Positions 28,060 through 37,777 of a stretch of DNA of 48,013 bases are shown here, in pieces. Under the pieces are notes generated by a model. The model worked only from the letters and a program-made list of their open reading frames with translations. It ran no database searches and was not told the DNA's origin. Positions within the stretch are counted from its first letter, which is position 1. The number at the start of each line of letters is the position of its first letter. This stretch comes from an uncultured Pelagibacteraceae bacterium (lineage in GTDB: Bacteria > Pseudomonadota > Alphaproteobacteria > Pelagibacterales > Pelagibacteraceae): assembly GCA_902595745.1 (NCBI GenBank), contig CACJRE010000005.1, positions 1 through 48,013 on the forward strand, read 5' to 3'. Made by a program: the position numbers and the translations under genes.

Positions 28060-28812
28060 ATGAAAAATTTATTTGTAAATGATGTTGGCAATGAATTTCC
28101 ATTAGTAATGGTTCATGGTTTCTTAGGTTCATCAATTATGTGGGAACCTCAAATAGAGGAATTAAAAAAATATTATAGAGTTATCACACCAGATCTTCCT
28201 GGTTTTGGATATAGCAATAAAGTTATGCCGTGTAATAGCATTAATTCAATGGCAAAATCTATTTTAGAACTAATTGATCATATGGGTATTAATAAATTTC
28301 ATTTATTAGGACACTCAATGGGTGGAATGATTGTACAAGAAATGACTAAACTTGCAGATGATAAAGTTGAAAAGTTAATTTGTTATGGGACTGGGCCTAG
28401 AGGAAATATGCCTGAAAGATTTGAAACAATTGATCAATCAAGAGAAAGACTAAAAGTAGAGGGACTTATACGCACCTCAAATAGAATAGCAAAAACTTGG
28501 TTTGTAAATGAAGATAAAGCTAAACACTTTGATTTATGTTCAAAAGCTGGAAAACTTGCAACACTAGAAGCTGCAGACTCTGCTTTAGTAGCCATGAAAA
28601 ATTGGGATGGATTAGAAAATCTTAAAAATATCAAAAATAAAACTTTAATTATATGGGGCAACAAAGATAGAGCATATAATAGAAATCAAGTGGATACACT
28701 TAATGAAAATATAAGAGATAGTAGCTTAATTATATTTGAAGGATGCTCACATAATATACATCTAGAAAATTCTGACAAGTTTAACAAAACAGTACTTGAA
28801 TTTTTGAAGTAA
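28060..28812 (+). CDS. Alpha/beta hydrolase
   Basis: MVHGFLGSSIMWEPQ, LLGHSMGGMIVQEM nucleophile elbow, C-terminal CSHNIHLE His. Confidence 0.92.
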   Translation: MKNLFVNDVGNEFPLVMVHGFLGSSIMWEPQIEELKKYYRVITPDLPGFGYSNKVMPCNSINSMAKSILELIDHMGINKFHLLGHSMGGMIVQEMTKLADDKVEKLICYGTGPRGNMPERFETIDQSRERLKVEGLIRTSNRIAKTWFVNEDKAKHFDLCSKAGKLATLEAADSALVAMKNWDGLENLKNIKNKTLIIWGNKDRAYNRNQVDTLNENIRDSSLIIFEGCSHNIHLENSDKFNKTVLEFLK

Positions 28813-28852
28813 AATCTTTGATATTATATCTATTTTATATAACTAATTTCCT

Positions 28853-28882
28853 TTGACTCTCTGAATTCATTCGCGTTAGACT
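28853..28882 (+). promoter_or_regulatory. Putative sigma70-type promoter of the proX-like operon
   Basis: TTGACT-N18-TAGACTTAATTT, matching 25034-25063. Confidence 0.6.
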
Positions 28883-28911
28883 TAATTTTTTAAATTAATA
28901 GGAGAGAGATA

Positions 28912-29874
28912 ATGAGAACAATTAAAACTACACTTGTAGCAGCGTTGATTTCTATATTTGCAACTTTTTCTTCTTTTGCAGAAAAAGTTAAAATTGGAGA
29001 TCCAGGTTGGACAGGTGCTACAGCAATTGCAAATTTATTAGCTGCAGTTGTAAATGATAAAATGGGTGGAGAAGCAGAATTAGTTCCAGGAAATAATACT
29101 GCAATCTATGGTGCAATTGACAGAAGTAAAGGTGAAATAGAAGTTCACCCTGATATCTGGTTACCAAACCAACAAGCATATACTAATGACTTAGTTCCAA
29201 AAGGAACATTAAAATTAAGTAGTAAATCATATGAGGGAAACCAAGGTTATTGTGTTTCACAAAAATTTGCTAAAAAATTTAATATTACTGCAATAGAAGA
29301 TCTAGGAAGACCAGAAGTTGTGAAAGCTATGGATAGTGATGGCAATGGTAAAGGTGAGTTTTGGATTGGTGCAGATGGTTGGGCGTCAGCAAATGTTAAC
29401 CAAGTTAAGTTAAGAGATTATGGTTTATATGATGCAGGCATTGAACCTATTAGAGCAGCTGAGGCAGTTAAGAATGCAAGAGTACTTGACTCTATAAAAA
29501 AAGATGAAGGTTATGCTTTTTATTGCTACAAACCACATGCAATCTGGGGAATGGCTGATGTAGTTATGTTGGAAGAACCAAAATTTGATCCAGCTAAATA
29601 CAAAATGGTTCAGCCTAAGGAAGATGCAGACTGGTACAAAAAATCTTATGTTGCATCAAAAGATGCTCTTAAAAAAATTCAAATTGGTTGGGGAACTTCT
29701 TTAGAAAGTAAATCGCCAGCTATTGTTGAATTCTTTAAGAACTTCCAGCTAACAGCAGACGATGTATCATCAATGGCTTATGCAATTTCAGTTGAGAAAA
29801 AACAACCAGCTGATGTAGCAAGAGCTTGGATGAAGGCTAATAAATCAACAGTTGATGGTTGGTTAGGTCTTTAA
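28912..29874 (+). CDS. proX: Glycine betaine/proline-type ABC transporter substrate-binding protein
   Basis: Signal peptide; KVKIGDPGWTGATAIANLLAAVV, VHPDIWLPNQQAY, OpuAC-like; followed by proV and proW. Confidence 0.88.
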   Translation: MRTIKTTLVAALISIFATFSSFAEKVKIGDPGWTGATAIANLLAAVVNDKMGGEAELVPGNNTAIYGAIDRSKGEIEVHPDIWLPNQQAYTNDLVPKGTLKLSSKSYEGNQGYCVSQKFAKKFNITAIEDLGRPEVVKAMDSDGNGKGEFWIGADGWASANVNQVKLRDYGLYDAGIEPIRAAEAVKNARVLDSIKKDEGYAFYCYKPHAIWGMADVVMLEEPKFDPAKYKMVQPKEDADWYKKSYVASKDALKKIQIGWGTSLESKSPAIVEFFKNFQLTADDVSSMAYAISVEKKQPADVARAWMKANKSTVDGWLGL

Positions 29875-29893
29875 TCAAAATAGAATAAATATT

Positions 29894-29926
29894 TTACATC
29901 CGGCAATATTATATTGTCGGGTGTAA
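29894..29926 (+). terminator. Intra-operon stem-loop between proX-like and proV-like genes
   Basis: TTACATCCGGCAATA-TTA-TATTGTCGGGTGTAA: 15-bp stem with two G-U wobbles valid only for the plus-strand RNA. Confidence 0.85.
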
Positions 29927-29950
29927 TTTCCTTAAGTAAAAAAAAGCAAA

Positions 29951-31012
29951 ATGGACTCATCTGGATCAGCAATAAGAATTGAAAATGTCTGGAAAGTGTT
30001 TGGTAACACTTCAAAAGAAGCACTAGATGCAATCCAAAATAAAAAAATTTCAAAAAATGAAGCACTTGAAAGATATAATTCAGTTATCGGAGTATCTGAT
30101 GTTTCTTTTAACGTAAAACAAGGTGAAATATTTTGTGTCATGGGCTTATCAGGTAGTGGTAAATCTACATTGGTAAGACACATTAACAGATTGTTAGAAC
30201 CAACATCAGGAAAAATTTTAATTAACGGTCAAGATGTAATGACACTCGATAGAGATAAATTGCAAGAATTAAGAAATAAAAAAATTGGAATGGTTTTTCA
30301 AAATTTTGCTTTGATGCCTCATAGATCAGTAGTTGATAATATTGCAATGCCACTCGAAATAAGAGGTATAAGTAAAAATGATAGATTAGATTCAGCCAAT
30401 AAAATTTTAGAAATTGTAGAATTACAAGGATGGGGAAACAAATTCGCTCATGAGTTATCTGGAGGTATGCAGCAAAGAGTGGGTCTTGCAAGAGCTTTGG
30501 CGGCAGACCCAGACTTTTTGTTAATGGATGAACCTTTTAGTGCATTAGATCCATTGATTAGAAGACAGCTTCAATCTGAATTCATTAAACTTTCAAAGCA
30601 AATGAAAAAAACTACAGTTTTTATCACTCACGATTTAGATGAAGCAGTAAGAGTTGGTCACAGAATTGCAATAATGAGAGATGGTAAAGTAATTCAAGTT
30701 GGAACACCTGAGGAAATTGTAGTGAGCCCAGCTGATGATTATGTTGCTGATTTTGTAAAAGGTATTTCTAGATTAAAAGTAGTTCAAGCAAAATCAATTA
30801 TGAAATCAGTTCAAGAATTTGAAAACGAAAATGGAAAATTGTCTAATGATTTAGAAATTGTAAACGAAAGTGATTTATTAAGTAAGTTAATTGAAACTTC
30901 TGCTTCAAGAGATAAACCAGTCATAGTTCATAATTCACAAAATCAAGTAGTTGGTGTTATTTCTCAAGCAGATCTTTTAAAAGCAGTCATCGAAGGAGGT
31001 GAAGGTGAGTAA
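29951..31012 (+). CDS. proV: Glycine betaine/proline ABC transporter ATP-binding protein
   Basis: Walker A GLSGSGKST, LSGGMQQRVGLARALAADPDFLLMDEPFSALDPLIR, C-terminal CBS domain. Confidence 0.94.
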   Translation: MDSSGSAIRIENVWKVFGNTSKEALDAIQNKKISKNEALERYNSVIGVSDVSFNVKQGEIFCVMGLSGSGKSTLVRHINRLLEPTSGKILINGQDVMTLDRDKLQELRNKKIGMVFQNFALMPHRSVVDNIAMPLEIRGISKNDRLDSANKILEIVELQGWGNKFAHELSGGMQQRVGLARALAADPDFLLMDEPFSALDPLIRRQLQSEFIKLSKQMKKTTVFITHDLDEAVRVGHRIAIMRDGKVIQVGTPEEIVVSPADDYVADFVKGISRLKVVQAKSIMKSVQEFENENGKLSNDLEIVNESDLLSKLIETSASRDKPVIVHNSQNQVVGVISQADLLKAVIEGGEGE

Positions 31013-32507
31013 AGAGATTAATAACCCAACTAGATCAGAATTAATAACTGATTTTGTTAAAACGAACCCAAATTATTACATCAATCAGTTTCAAAAAATA
31101 GGAAGTAAACCATCTTTTTCATTCTCATTTAATATATACGCTGCAATTTTAGGTCCAATTTGGTTTGGAATGAGAAATATTTGGAATTGGGCTTTGACTT
31201 TTTTAATCATTGAAACTTTCTCAGTAGTTCAGATTATTAGAGGTTTATTTGGAAATATTACAAAAGATGCTATAGAAAAAATTGAACAAGTTCAATCAAC
31301 TATTGCTTTTAGAAACAAACAACTGGAGGCCGCAATTACAAATAATCCAGACAAAGTTGAGGTTTACAAACGAAATATAAAGTCTTTAGAGGATGCTATG
31401 CAAGGATATATCGATGAGGTTAATAGAATTGAAGCTTCAGCTATTTGGATAGCAATATTTGGAATTACTTTATTAATTGTAATTAAGATCATTCAGGGTG
31501 TTCTTGCAAATTCAAAATTAGAGAAGAGATATTCTGAATGGCTTTCTGATAAAACAATAAGTCCAGGTATGCAAATTAAAAACTATATTTTAAGTGTTGT
31601 ATTTAGCTTGGTAATAATGTTCTTTTCAGTGGTCCATTATAGTTTCCCAGGTTTAATTAATGTGATGAATGAATTTCCCACTCATCCTGATATTAGATTA
31701 ACTTCAATTGCATGGGTTGAAACAATATTTAATTATGCAGTTTTAAAAGGTGATGCTTTATTTACTGCGATCACAATTGGAATTAGATCAGTTTTAGATT
31801 TCTTAGAACTGTTATTTGTAAAAACTCCATGGATTGTAATAATTACAACTATTGTAACACTCACTGGACTTTCAGCAGGTCCTAGAGCTGCGATTTATTC
31901 TGCAGGTTTTTTAAGTTATATGGGCTTTTTAGGTTTTTGGGTTAAAGCAATGACAACTCTTGCTTTACTTGGAACAGCAGCAATTTTAAGTATCGCAATT
32001 GGAATACCTCTTGGAATTTTTTGTGCAAGACGTCAAAGATTTTATTCAATGATAAGACCTATAATGGATTTTATGCAAACTATGCCAGCTTTTGTTTTTA
32101 TGATACCAGTAATTGCTTTCTTTGGAACTGGAAAAGTTGCAGCTGTAATAATCACCATGATCTTTGGTGGTACACCAGTTGTTAGATTAACTGTGCTAGG
32201 ATTAAGAGGAGTACCTGAAACTATTAGAGAAGCTGCAATCGCTTATGGTGCCAGTAAATGGTATTTACTCAGAAAAGTTGATTTACCTTTAGCTACCCCA
32301 TCAATATTGGCAGGTGTTAATCAAACAGTAATGTTAAGTTTAGCTATGGTTGTTGTTGCATCTTTAATTGGTGCAAAAGGATTAGGACAAGATGTGCTTG
32401 AAGCTTTACAATATGCAAACGTTGGTCAAGGTATTCTTGCAGGTGTTGCGATATTATTTGTAGCATTAATTCTTGATAGGGTTGTTCAAGGTAAAAAAAG
32501 AGTTTAA
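30999..32507 (+). CDS. proW: Glycine betaine/proline ABC transporter permease with N-terminal extension
   Basis: AYGASKWYLLRKVDLPLATPSILAGVNQTVMLSLAMVVVASLIGAKGLG; about 200-residue N-terminal extension. Confidence 0.92.
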   Translation: MKVSKEINNPTRSELITDFVKTNPNYYINQFQKIGSKPSFSFSFNIYAAILGPIWFGMRNIWNWALTFLIIETFSVVQIIRGLFGNITKDAIEKIEQVQSTIAFRNKQLEAAITNNPDKVEVYKRNIKSLEDAMQGYIDEVNRIEASAIWIAIFGITLLIVIKIIQGVLANSKLEKRYSEWLSDKTISPGMQIKNYILSVVFSLVIMFFSVVHYSFPGLINVMNEFPTHPDIRLTSIAWVETIFNYAVLKGDALFTAITIGIRSVLDFLELLFVKTPWIVIITTIVTLTGLSAGPRAAIYSAGFLSYMGFLGFWVKAMTTLALLGTAAILSIAIGIPLGIFCARRQRFYSMIRPIMDFMQTMPAFVFMIPVIAFFGTGKVAAVIITMIFGGTPVVRLTVLGLRGVPETIREAAIAYGASKWYLLRKVDLPLATPSILAGVNQTVMLSLAMVVVASLIGAKGLGQDVLEALQYANVGQGILAGVAILFVALILDRVVQGKKRV

Positions 32508-32516
32508 TAAACTCTA

Positions 32517-33125
32517 ATGGATTTTCTTTTACTCGGTTTTTTCACTGGCTTAAGTTTAATTTTAGCTATAGGCGCTCAAAACATATTTGTAATAGAGCAA
32601 GGTTTAAAAAAACAGCATATATTTTTAGTTTGTTTGATTTGTTCATTATCTGATTTGATTTTAATTTTTGTAGGAATTTTTTTATTTCATTATTTTGTCC
32701 AATATTTTAATTCAACTATAGAATTAATTTTTAATATTTTGCTAATTGGATTTTTAATTCACTTTATTTATTCAAAAATAAAAATTTTTAATACAAATGT
32801 CAGTTTACAAAATAATCAAAGTAAAATTTCTAAATATGATATTTTTTTAAAAACTCTTGGATTTACGTACTTAAACCCCCATGTTTATTCAGACACAGTA
32901 TTTATACTTGGAAACTTTTCAAAAAACTTTCTATTAAATGAAAAAATTATATTTGGAATTGGCGCTTCAATAGCGTCATTCCTTTTTTTCTTTTTATTAG
33001 GTTATCTTTCTAAGTTGTTATCAAAATATGCAGAAAGCAAAATAATATGGAATATAATTAATATATTTATAATTATATTTATGAGTTTTTTAATTTTCTT
33101 AGTATTTTTGGAAATTATTAATTAG
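32517..33125 (+). CDS. LysE/ArgO-family amino-acid exporter
   Basis: FFTGLSLILAIGAQNIFVIEQGLKKQHIFLVCLICSLSDLILI motif. Confidence 0.9.
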   Translation: MDFLLLGFFTGLSLILAIGAQNIFVIEQGLKKQHIFLVCLICSLSDLILIFVGIFLFHYFVQYFNSTIELIFNILLIGFLIHFIYSKIKIFNTNVSLQNNQSKISKYDIFLKTLGFTYLNPHVYSDTVFILGNFSKNFLLNEKIIFGIGASIASFLFFFLLGYLSKLLSKYAESKIIWNIINIFIIIFMSFLIFLVFLEIIN

Positions 33126-34404
33126 AGTATCCGTATTTTTTAAGTCTTACATCACCCGTTCTTGCATGTGCTTCCATACCTTCGTATCTAGAAATTCTAG
33201 CAGCTGCAGCTCCAACTAATTCTGTAGACTCTTTGGTCATTCTTTGGAAACTTAGAGTTTTAACAAATTTACCAACAAATAAACCACCAGTGTACCTTCC
33301 TGCACCTTTAGTAGGCAAAATGTGATTTGTTCCAGAACACTTGTCACCATAAGCAACCGTTGTTTCTTCACCTACAAATAAGGAGCCATAATTAGTTAAT
33401 CTATCATGAAACCATTGTAGGTTTTCAGTTTGAACTTCTAAGTGCTCTGGAGCGTACTCGTCACTAATTTTAACCATTTCCTCATCAGTATCACAAAGAA
33501 CTACCTCACCATAATCTCTCCAAGCTGCTTCAGCATTTGTTCTTGGAACTTCTGGAAGTTCAGCAATCAATTCTGGTACTCTTTTCATTACTTTTTCAGC
33601 AAGATCTTTGCTGGTAGTGTATAACCAACAAGGTGAGTTATAACCATGTTCAGCTTGACCAACTAGGTCAACTGCTACTATTTCAGGATCAGCCTTAGCA
33701 TCTGCAATAATCCCAATTTCTGTAGGACCGGCAAACAAATCTATTCCAACTTTTCCAAATAAAATTCTTTTTGCTTCTGCAACAAATTGATTACCTGGGC
33801 CAACTATAATGTCAGCTGGTGGGTTATTAAATAAACCATTTGTCATTGCTGCAATTGCTGGAACACCTCCTAAATTTAATATCACATCGGCACCACATAA
33901 ATCAGCAGTGTATACAATAGTTGGATGAGCACCAACACCTTCTTTTGGAGGACTACAAGCAATTACATTTTTAACACCTGCAACTTTTGCTGTTGTCACA
34001 CTCATTACTGCTGATGCAATATGAGCATATCTTCCACCAGGTACATAGCATCCAGCAGTATTGACCGGAACTAATTTTTGTCCTGCAAACAAACCTTCTG
34101 ATAGTTCAACTTCAAAATCTTGACCATAGTTTTTTAATTGTGCTTCAGCAAATTTTCTAACTCTATCGTATGAAAATTGAACATCATCTTTTGTTTTTTG
34201 ATCAAGTGTTTTTTTAATTTCTTCAATTCTTTCTTTAGATACAATAATATCACCATCATACTTATCAAATTTTTTAGTTAAATCGATGCAACCTTGTTCT
34301 TTTGTTGTTTCAATATCTTTTAGAAGATCTTGAACTATACCAGTAGTCTTTGTGTCGTCTGTTGATGATGTTTTAGGTGATTTTTTTAAGTATTGTATTG
34401 CCAT
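33118..34404 (-). CDS. Histidinol dehydrogenase-family protein (HisD-like; possibly a sulfopropanediol/other polyol dehydrogenase)
   Basis: CYVPGGRYAHIASAVM, VGPGNQFVAEAKRILFG, DLFAGPTEI, DEYAPEHLEV; not in a his cluster. Confidence 0.85.
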   Translation of the reverse strand: MAIQYLKKSPKTSSTDDTKTTGIVQDLLKDIETTKEQGCIDLTKKFDKYDGDIIVSKERIEEIKKTLDQKTKDDVQFSYDRVRKFAEAQLKNYGQDFEVELSEGLFAGQKLVPVNTAGCYVPGGRYAHIASAVMSVTTAKVAGVKNVIACSPPKEGVGAHPTIVYTADLCGADVILNLGGVPAIAAMTNGLFNNPPADIIVGPGNQFVAEAKRILFGKVGIDLFAGPTEIGIIADAKADPEIVAVDLVGQAEHGYNSPCWLYTTSKDLAEKVMKRVPELIAELPEVPRTNAEAAWRDYGEVVLCDTDEEMVKISDEYAPEHLEVQTENLQWFHDRLTNYGSLFVGEETTVAYGDKCSGTNHILPTKGAGRYTGGLFVGKFVKTLSFQRMTKESTELVGAAAARISRYEGMEAHARTGDVRLKKYGYSN

Positions 34405-34463
34405 TGATTGTTTCCTTTATTTTGACAATCTTAATAGAGTATAAATGAATTTTATTCAATGAT

Positions 34464-34553
34464 TTAAAAATAATATCTATACGCAATATTTACACTAGCT
34501 AAACACAAAATGATTACTAATAAATATAAACTTATATAATCAAATGGTTTCAT
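34464..34553 (-). CDS. Tiny single-TM membrane protein (29 aa: MKPFDYISLYLLVIILCLASVNIAYRYYF)
   Basis: Intact hydrophobic ORF between two minus-strand genes; below ORF-track cutoff. Confidence 0.4.
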   Translation of the reverse strand: MKPFDYISLYLLVIILCLASVNIAYRYYF

Positions 34554-34568
34554 AAATTTAATTTAGAA

Positions 34569-35480
34569 TTAATCTAAAGCAACTACTGCTGCTGCAATGG
34601 ATGCTAATCTTGCTTGGGCTTCATCTGATCTACTGGTAATGACAACCGGAACTTTTCCACCAACTACAACTCCTGCAGCACACGCTCCCATAAAATAAAT
34701 CATCATTTTGACTAATCCATTTCCAGTCTCAACACTTGGTACTAACAATACATCGGCTTCTCCGGCTACTGAATTTTTTATACCTTTTATCCCAGCTGAT
34801 TTTTTTGAAATACTGTTATCAAATGCAAGAGGTCCAAAAACATCTGCGTTAAGATTTTCTTCTTTTGCTAGTTTTGTTAATTCTGCAGCGTCCAAAGAGC
34901 TTGGAACACTTTCTAAAACCTCCTCTGTAGCAGATAAAACAGCAATTTTTGGTTTTGAAATTCCAATTCTATTAGAAAAATTAATTACATTTTTAAGAAT
35001 ATGCATTTTAGTTTTTACATTGGGTAAAACATTCAAAGCTCCATCAGTTATAATTAAAGGTTTGTCATCTTTTTCAACTGTCATATGCCAGATATGACTT
35101 AACCGAGTTTTACCTAATAAATTATATTCTCTTTTTAAAACTTCCTTCATAAGAACATCGGTATGAATATGACCTTTAACAATTATCTTAATTTTATTTT
35201 CGCTAGCAAGTTTAGCAGCAATTTTAGCTGTATTATTCTCAATAGGCTCATTAATAATCTGGTAATTTGAAATATCCCATTTTAAATCATCTGCACATTT
35301 TAGAATTTCTTTTTCATCACCAATAAAAATAGGTTCAATCAAATTTTCATTAACTGCATCTTGCACAGAAAGCATAGGCAAGGGTTTACCTGCATTTACA
35401 ACTGCAACTTTTACACCTTTTTTTTTATGAGCCTCATCTAAAAGGTTATTAGGACAAACTATTTCTTTATTTGAAAGCAT
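34569..35480 (-). CDS. Phosphate acetyl/butyryl-transferase family protein
   Basis: GDEKEI.., LPMLSVQDAV, VLLVPSVETGNGLVKMMIYFMGACAAGVVVGGKVPVVITSRSDEAQARL. Confidence 0.88.
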   Translation of the reverse strand: MLSNKEIVCPNNLLDEAHKKKGVKVAVVNAGKPLPMLSVQDAVNENLIEPIFIGDEKEILKCADDLKWDISNYQIINEPIENNTAKIAAKLASENKIKIIVKGHIHTDVLMKEVLKREYNLLGKTRLSHIWHMTVEKDDKPLIITDGALNVLPNVKTKMHILKNVINFSNRIGISKPKIAVLSATEEVLESVPSSLDAAELTKLAKEENLNADVFGPLAFDNSISKKSAGIKGIKNSVAGEADVLLVPSVETGNGLVKMMIYFMGACAAGVVVGGKVPVVITSRSDEAQARLASIAAAVVALD

Positions 35481-35550
35481 AAAGTATAATTATAATTAAT
35501 TTGCAAAATGTATATAGTGTAATTTATATATAGATATCAATTCTGACTAA

Positions 35551-36732
35551 ATGATGAGAGATTTTAAGGTTAATTTTACCGAAAAAGAAATATCTTTGGT
35601 TTACCAAAAAATTAAGGACTATCCTTGGAGTTCGATGCCTGATTTAGATGGGTGGGAACATGGAACTAATAAAAAATATCTAAAAGAATTGTGTGACTAT
35701 TGGGTTAGTGAATTTGATTGGTACAAACATGAAAAACAAATTAATAATTTTGAAAATTTTATTACAAATGTTGAGGGCACAGATATTCATTTCATTAAAA
35801 AAAAGGGAAGCAATCCTAGCTCTACACCCTTATTACTAATGCATGGATGGCCAGGTTCTGTTATTGAGTTTTTAGATATTATAGAAAAACTTGCGAGTCC
35901 TGAAATTTCCGGAGTAAATAAAAATAATTCTTTTGATGTTATTGTACCTTCATTACCTGGTTTTGGTTTTTCAGGAAAACCAGACAAACCAATTGGTCCA
36001 AGAAAAATGGCTGAAATACTTAATAAGCTAATGATAAAAAATCTTGGCTATAAAAATTATATGGCACAAGGTGGTGATTGGGGAGCCACTATAGCTAATT
36101 GGATAGGATATGATCATTCTAAATTTTGTAAAGCATTGCATATAAATTGTCTTACAATGCGTCATCCTGACGGGCCTCAATCTGATGATGAGAAAAATTG
36201 GCAAAAAAGATTTGATAAAGATCAAATTATGCAAGATGGATATAGAACTCAACAAGCAACAAAACCTCAGTCTTTAAGTTATGGGATGATGGACAGTCCT
36301 GTAGGTATTGCTGCTTGGATTTTAGAAAAAATGTATTTTTGGTCAGACCTTAAAAATAATAATCTTGAAAGTGTTTATTCAAAAGACACGCTGATTGCTA
36401 ATATAATGGTATACATTTTAACCAAGTCATTTAACTCATCTAGTTGGATTTATTTTGGAAGAAGAGAAGAAGGCGGAAGGTTTTTTCCAAAAGATTTTAA
36501 AAAGATAACTGTACCAACAGCTGCTGCGATTTTTCCTGCAGAAATGTCTGAGTGGCCTCCTAGATCTTATGTAGAGAGAATATTTAATATTAAACAATGG
36601 AGCGAAATGCCAGGAGGAGGGCACTTTGCAGCTTTAGAAAAACCAGATTTATTAGTTGATGATATAAGAAAATTTTTAAGAAGCTTAAGGTTCAATCCTT
36701 ATGATGAAAGTGGAGGTCAATCTAATCATTGA
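35551..36732 (+). CDS. Epoxide hydrolase (EHN + alpha/beta hydrolase domains)
   Basis: LLMHGWPGSVIEFLDIIEKL, AQGGDWGATIANWIGY nucleophile, GGGHFAALEKPDLLVDDIRKF. Confidence 0.93.
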   Translation: MMRDFKVNFTEKEISLVYQKIKDYPWSSMPDLDGWEHGTNKKYLKELCDYWVSEFDWYKHEKQINNFENFITNVEGTDIHFIKKKGSNPSSTPLLLMHGWPGSVIEFLDIIEKLASPEISGVNKNNSFDVIVPSLPGFGFSGKPDKPIGPRKMAEILNKLMIKNLGYKNYMAQGGDWGATIANWIGYDHSKFCKALHINCLTMRHPDGPQSDDEKNWQKRFDKDQIMQDGYRTQQATKPQSLSYGMMDSPVGIAAWILEKMYFWSDLKNNNLESVYSKDTLIANIMVYILTKSFNSSSWIYFGRREEGGRFFPKDFKKITVPTAAAIFPAEMSEWPPRSYVERIFNIKQWSEMPGGGHFAALEKPDLLVDDIRKFLRSLRFNPYDESGGQSNH

Positions 36733-37777
36733 GAATTTTAATATCTTTTTCACTTATTGATAAAAATACTTCCTCGCCAACATTAAAAATATTATTAGTT
36801 TCTCCTGAAACAACGTATATTTTTCCTGCGTTAGAGTTTAAGATATATTGATAACTACTTCCCACAAATGAGGCATTATTTACTTTTGCATGTATACAAT
36901 TATCAGTTTTAGTTTTATCAATTGAAATTTTTTCAGGTCTTAAAGCGACAGAAACAGTGTTGCTAAAATCTTTATCAGTTTGAACTTTAATTTTCATTTC
37001 AGCTATTTTTAAGATGTATGATTTTGACTCTTTATTAACTATTTCAGCTTTAACAACATTTGCATCACCGATAAAATTCGCAACAAATTTATTTTTTGGA
37101 AAGTTATATAGATCTTTTGGATTTCCTTGTTGAGCAATCACTGCGTTATTCATTACAATGACTTTATCAGATATAGCCAAAGCTTCTTCTTGGTCGTGAG
37201 TAACATAAATAGTAGTTACACCAAGTTTTTGTTGTATTTCTCTAATATCTTCTCTTACTTGTCTTCTGAGTTTTGCATCTAAGTTAGACAAAGGTTCATC
37301 GAATAATAGTACTTTTGGTTTTAGAACAATAGCTCTTGCAACAGCAACCCTTTGCTGCTGTCCTCCAGATAACTCAGAAGGCATTCTATTTTCATATCCT
37401 TCTAAATTTACTAATTTTAATGTCTCTAAAGCTTTCTCAGTATATTCTTCTTTATTTACATTGATCATTTTTAGTCCATAGGAAACATTTTCAATTACAC
37501 TCATATGTGGGAATAGCGCATAAGATTGAAACACCATTGAAACATCTCTGTCGGTTGCTGGCAGTAAAGTAACATCTTCATTATCAACTAAAATTTTTCC
37601 ACTAGTGGCTCTTTCGAGTCCTGCAATTATTCTTAATGACGTAGTTTTTCCACAACCAGATGGACCAAGTAAAGTTGTTAAAGTTCCGGCTTCAAAATTA
37701 CAACTTACATTATCAACTGCAGTTGTTTCATTAAATTTTTTTGTAATATTTTCAAATTTAACTTCAGCTTTTTTCAT
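36722..37777 (-). CDS. fbpC: ABC transporter ATP-binding protein (iron(III)-type, FbpC-like)
   Basis: GPSGCGKTTSLRIIAGLE, LSGGQQQRVAVARAIVLKPKVLLFDEPLSNLDAKLR; TOBE-like C-terminus. Confidence 0.88.
   Translation of the reverse strand: MKKAEVKFENITKKFNETTAVDNVSCNFEAGTLTTLLGPSGCGKTTSLRIIAGLERATSGKILVDNEDVTLLPATDRDVSMVFQSYALFPHMSVIENVSYGLKMINVNKEEYTEKALETLKLVNLEGYENRMPSELSGGQQQRVAVARAIVLKPKVLLFDEPLSNLDAKLRRQVREDIREIQQKLGVTTIYVTHDQEEALAISDKVIVMNNAVIAQQGNPKDLYNFPKNKFVANFIGDANVVKAEIVNKESKSYILKIAEMKIKVQTDKDFSNTVSVALRPEKISIDKTKTDNCIHAKVNNASFVGSSYQYILNSNAGKIYVVSGETNNIFNVGEEVFLSISEKDIKILND

Noticed and set aside
34708-35097. 129-aa plus-strand ORF inside the phosphotransacetylase-like gene
   Set aside because: Antisense to a conserved gene; low-complexity translation typical of the complement of an AT-rich CDS.
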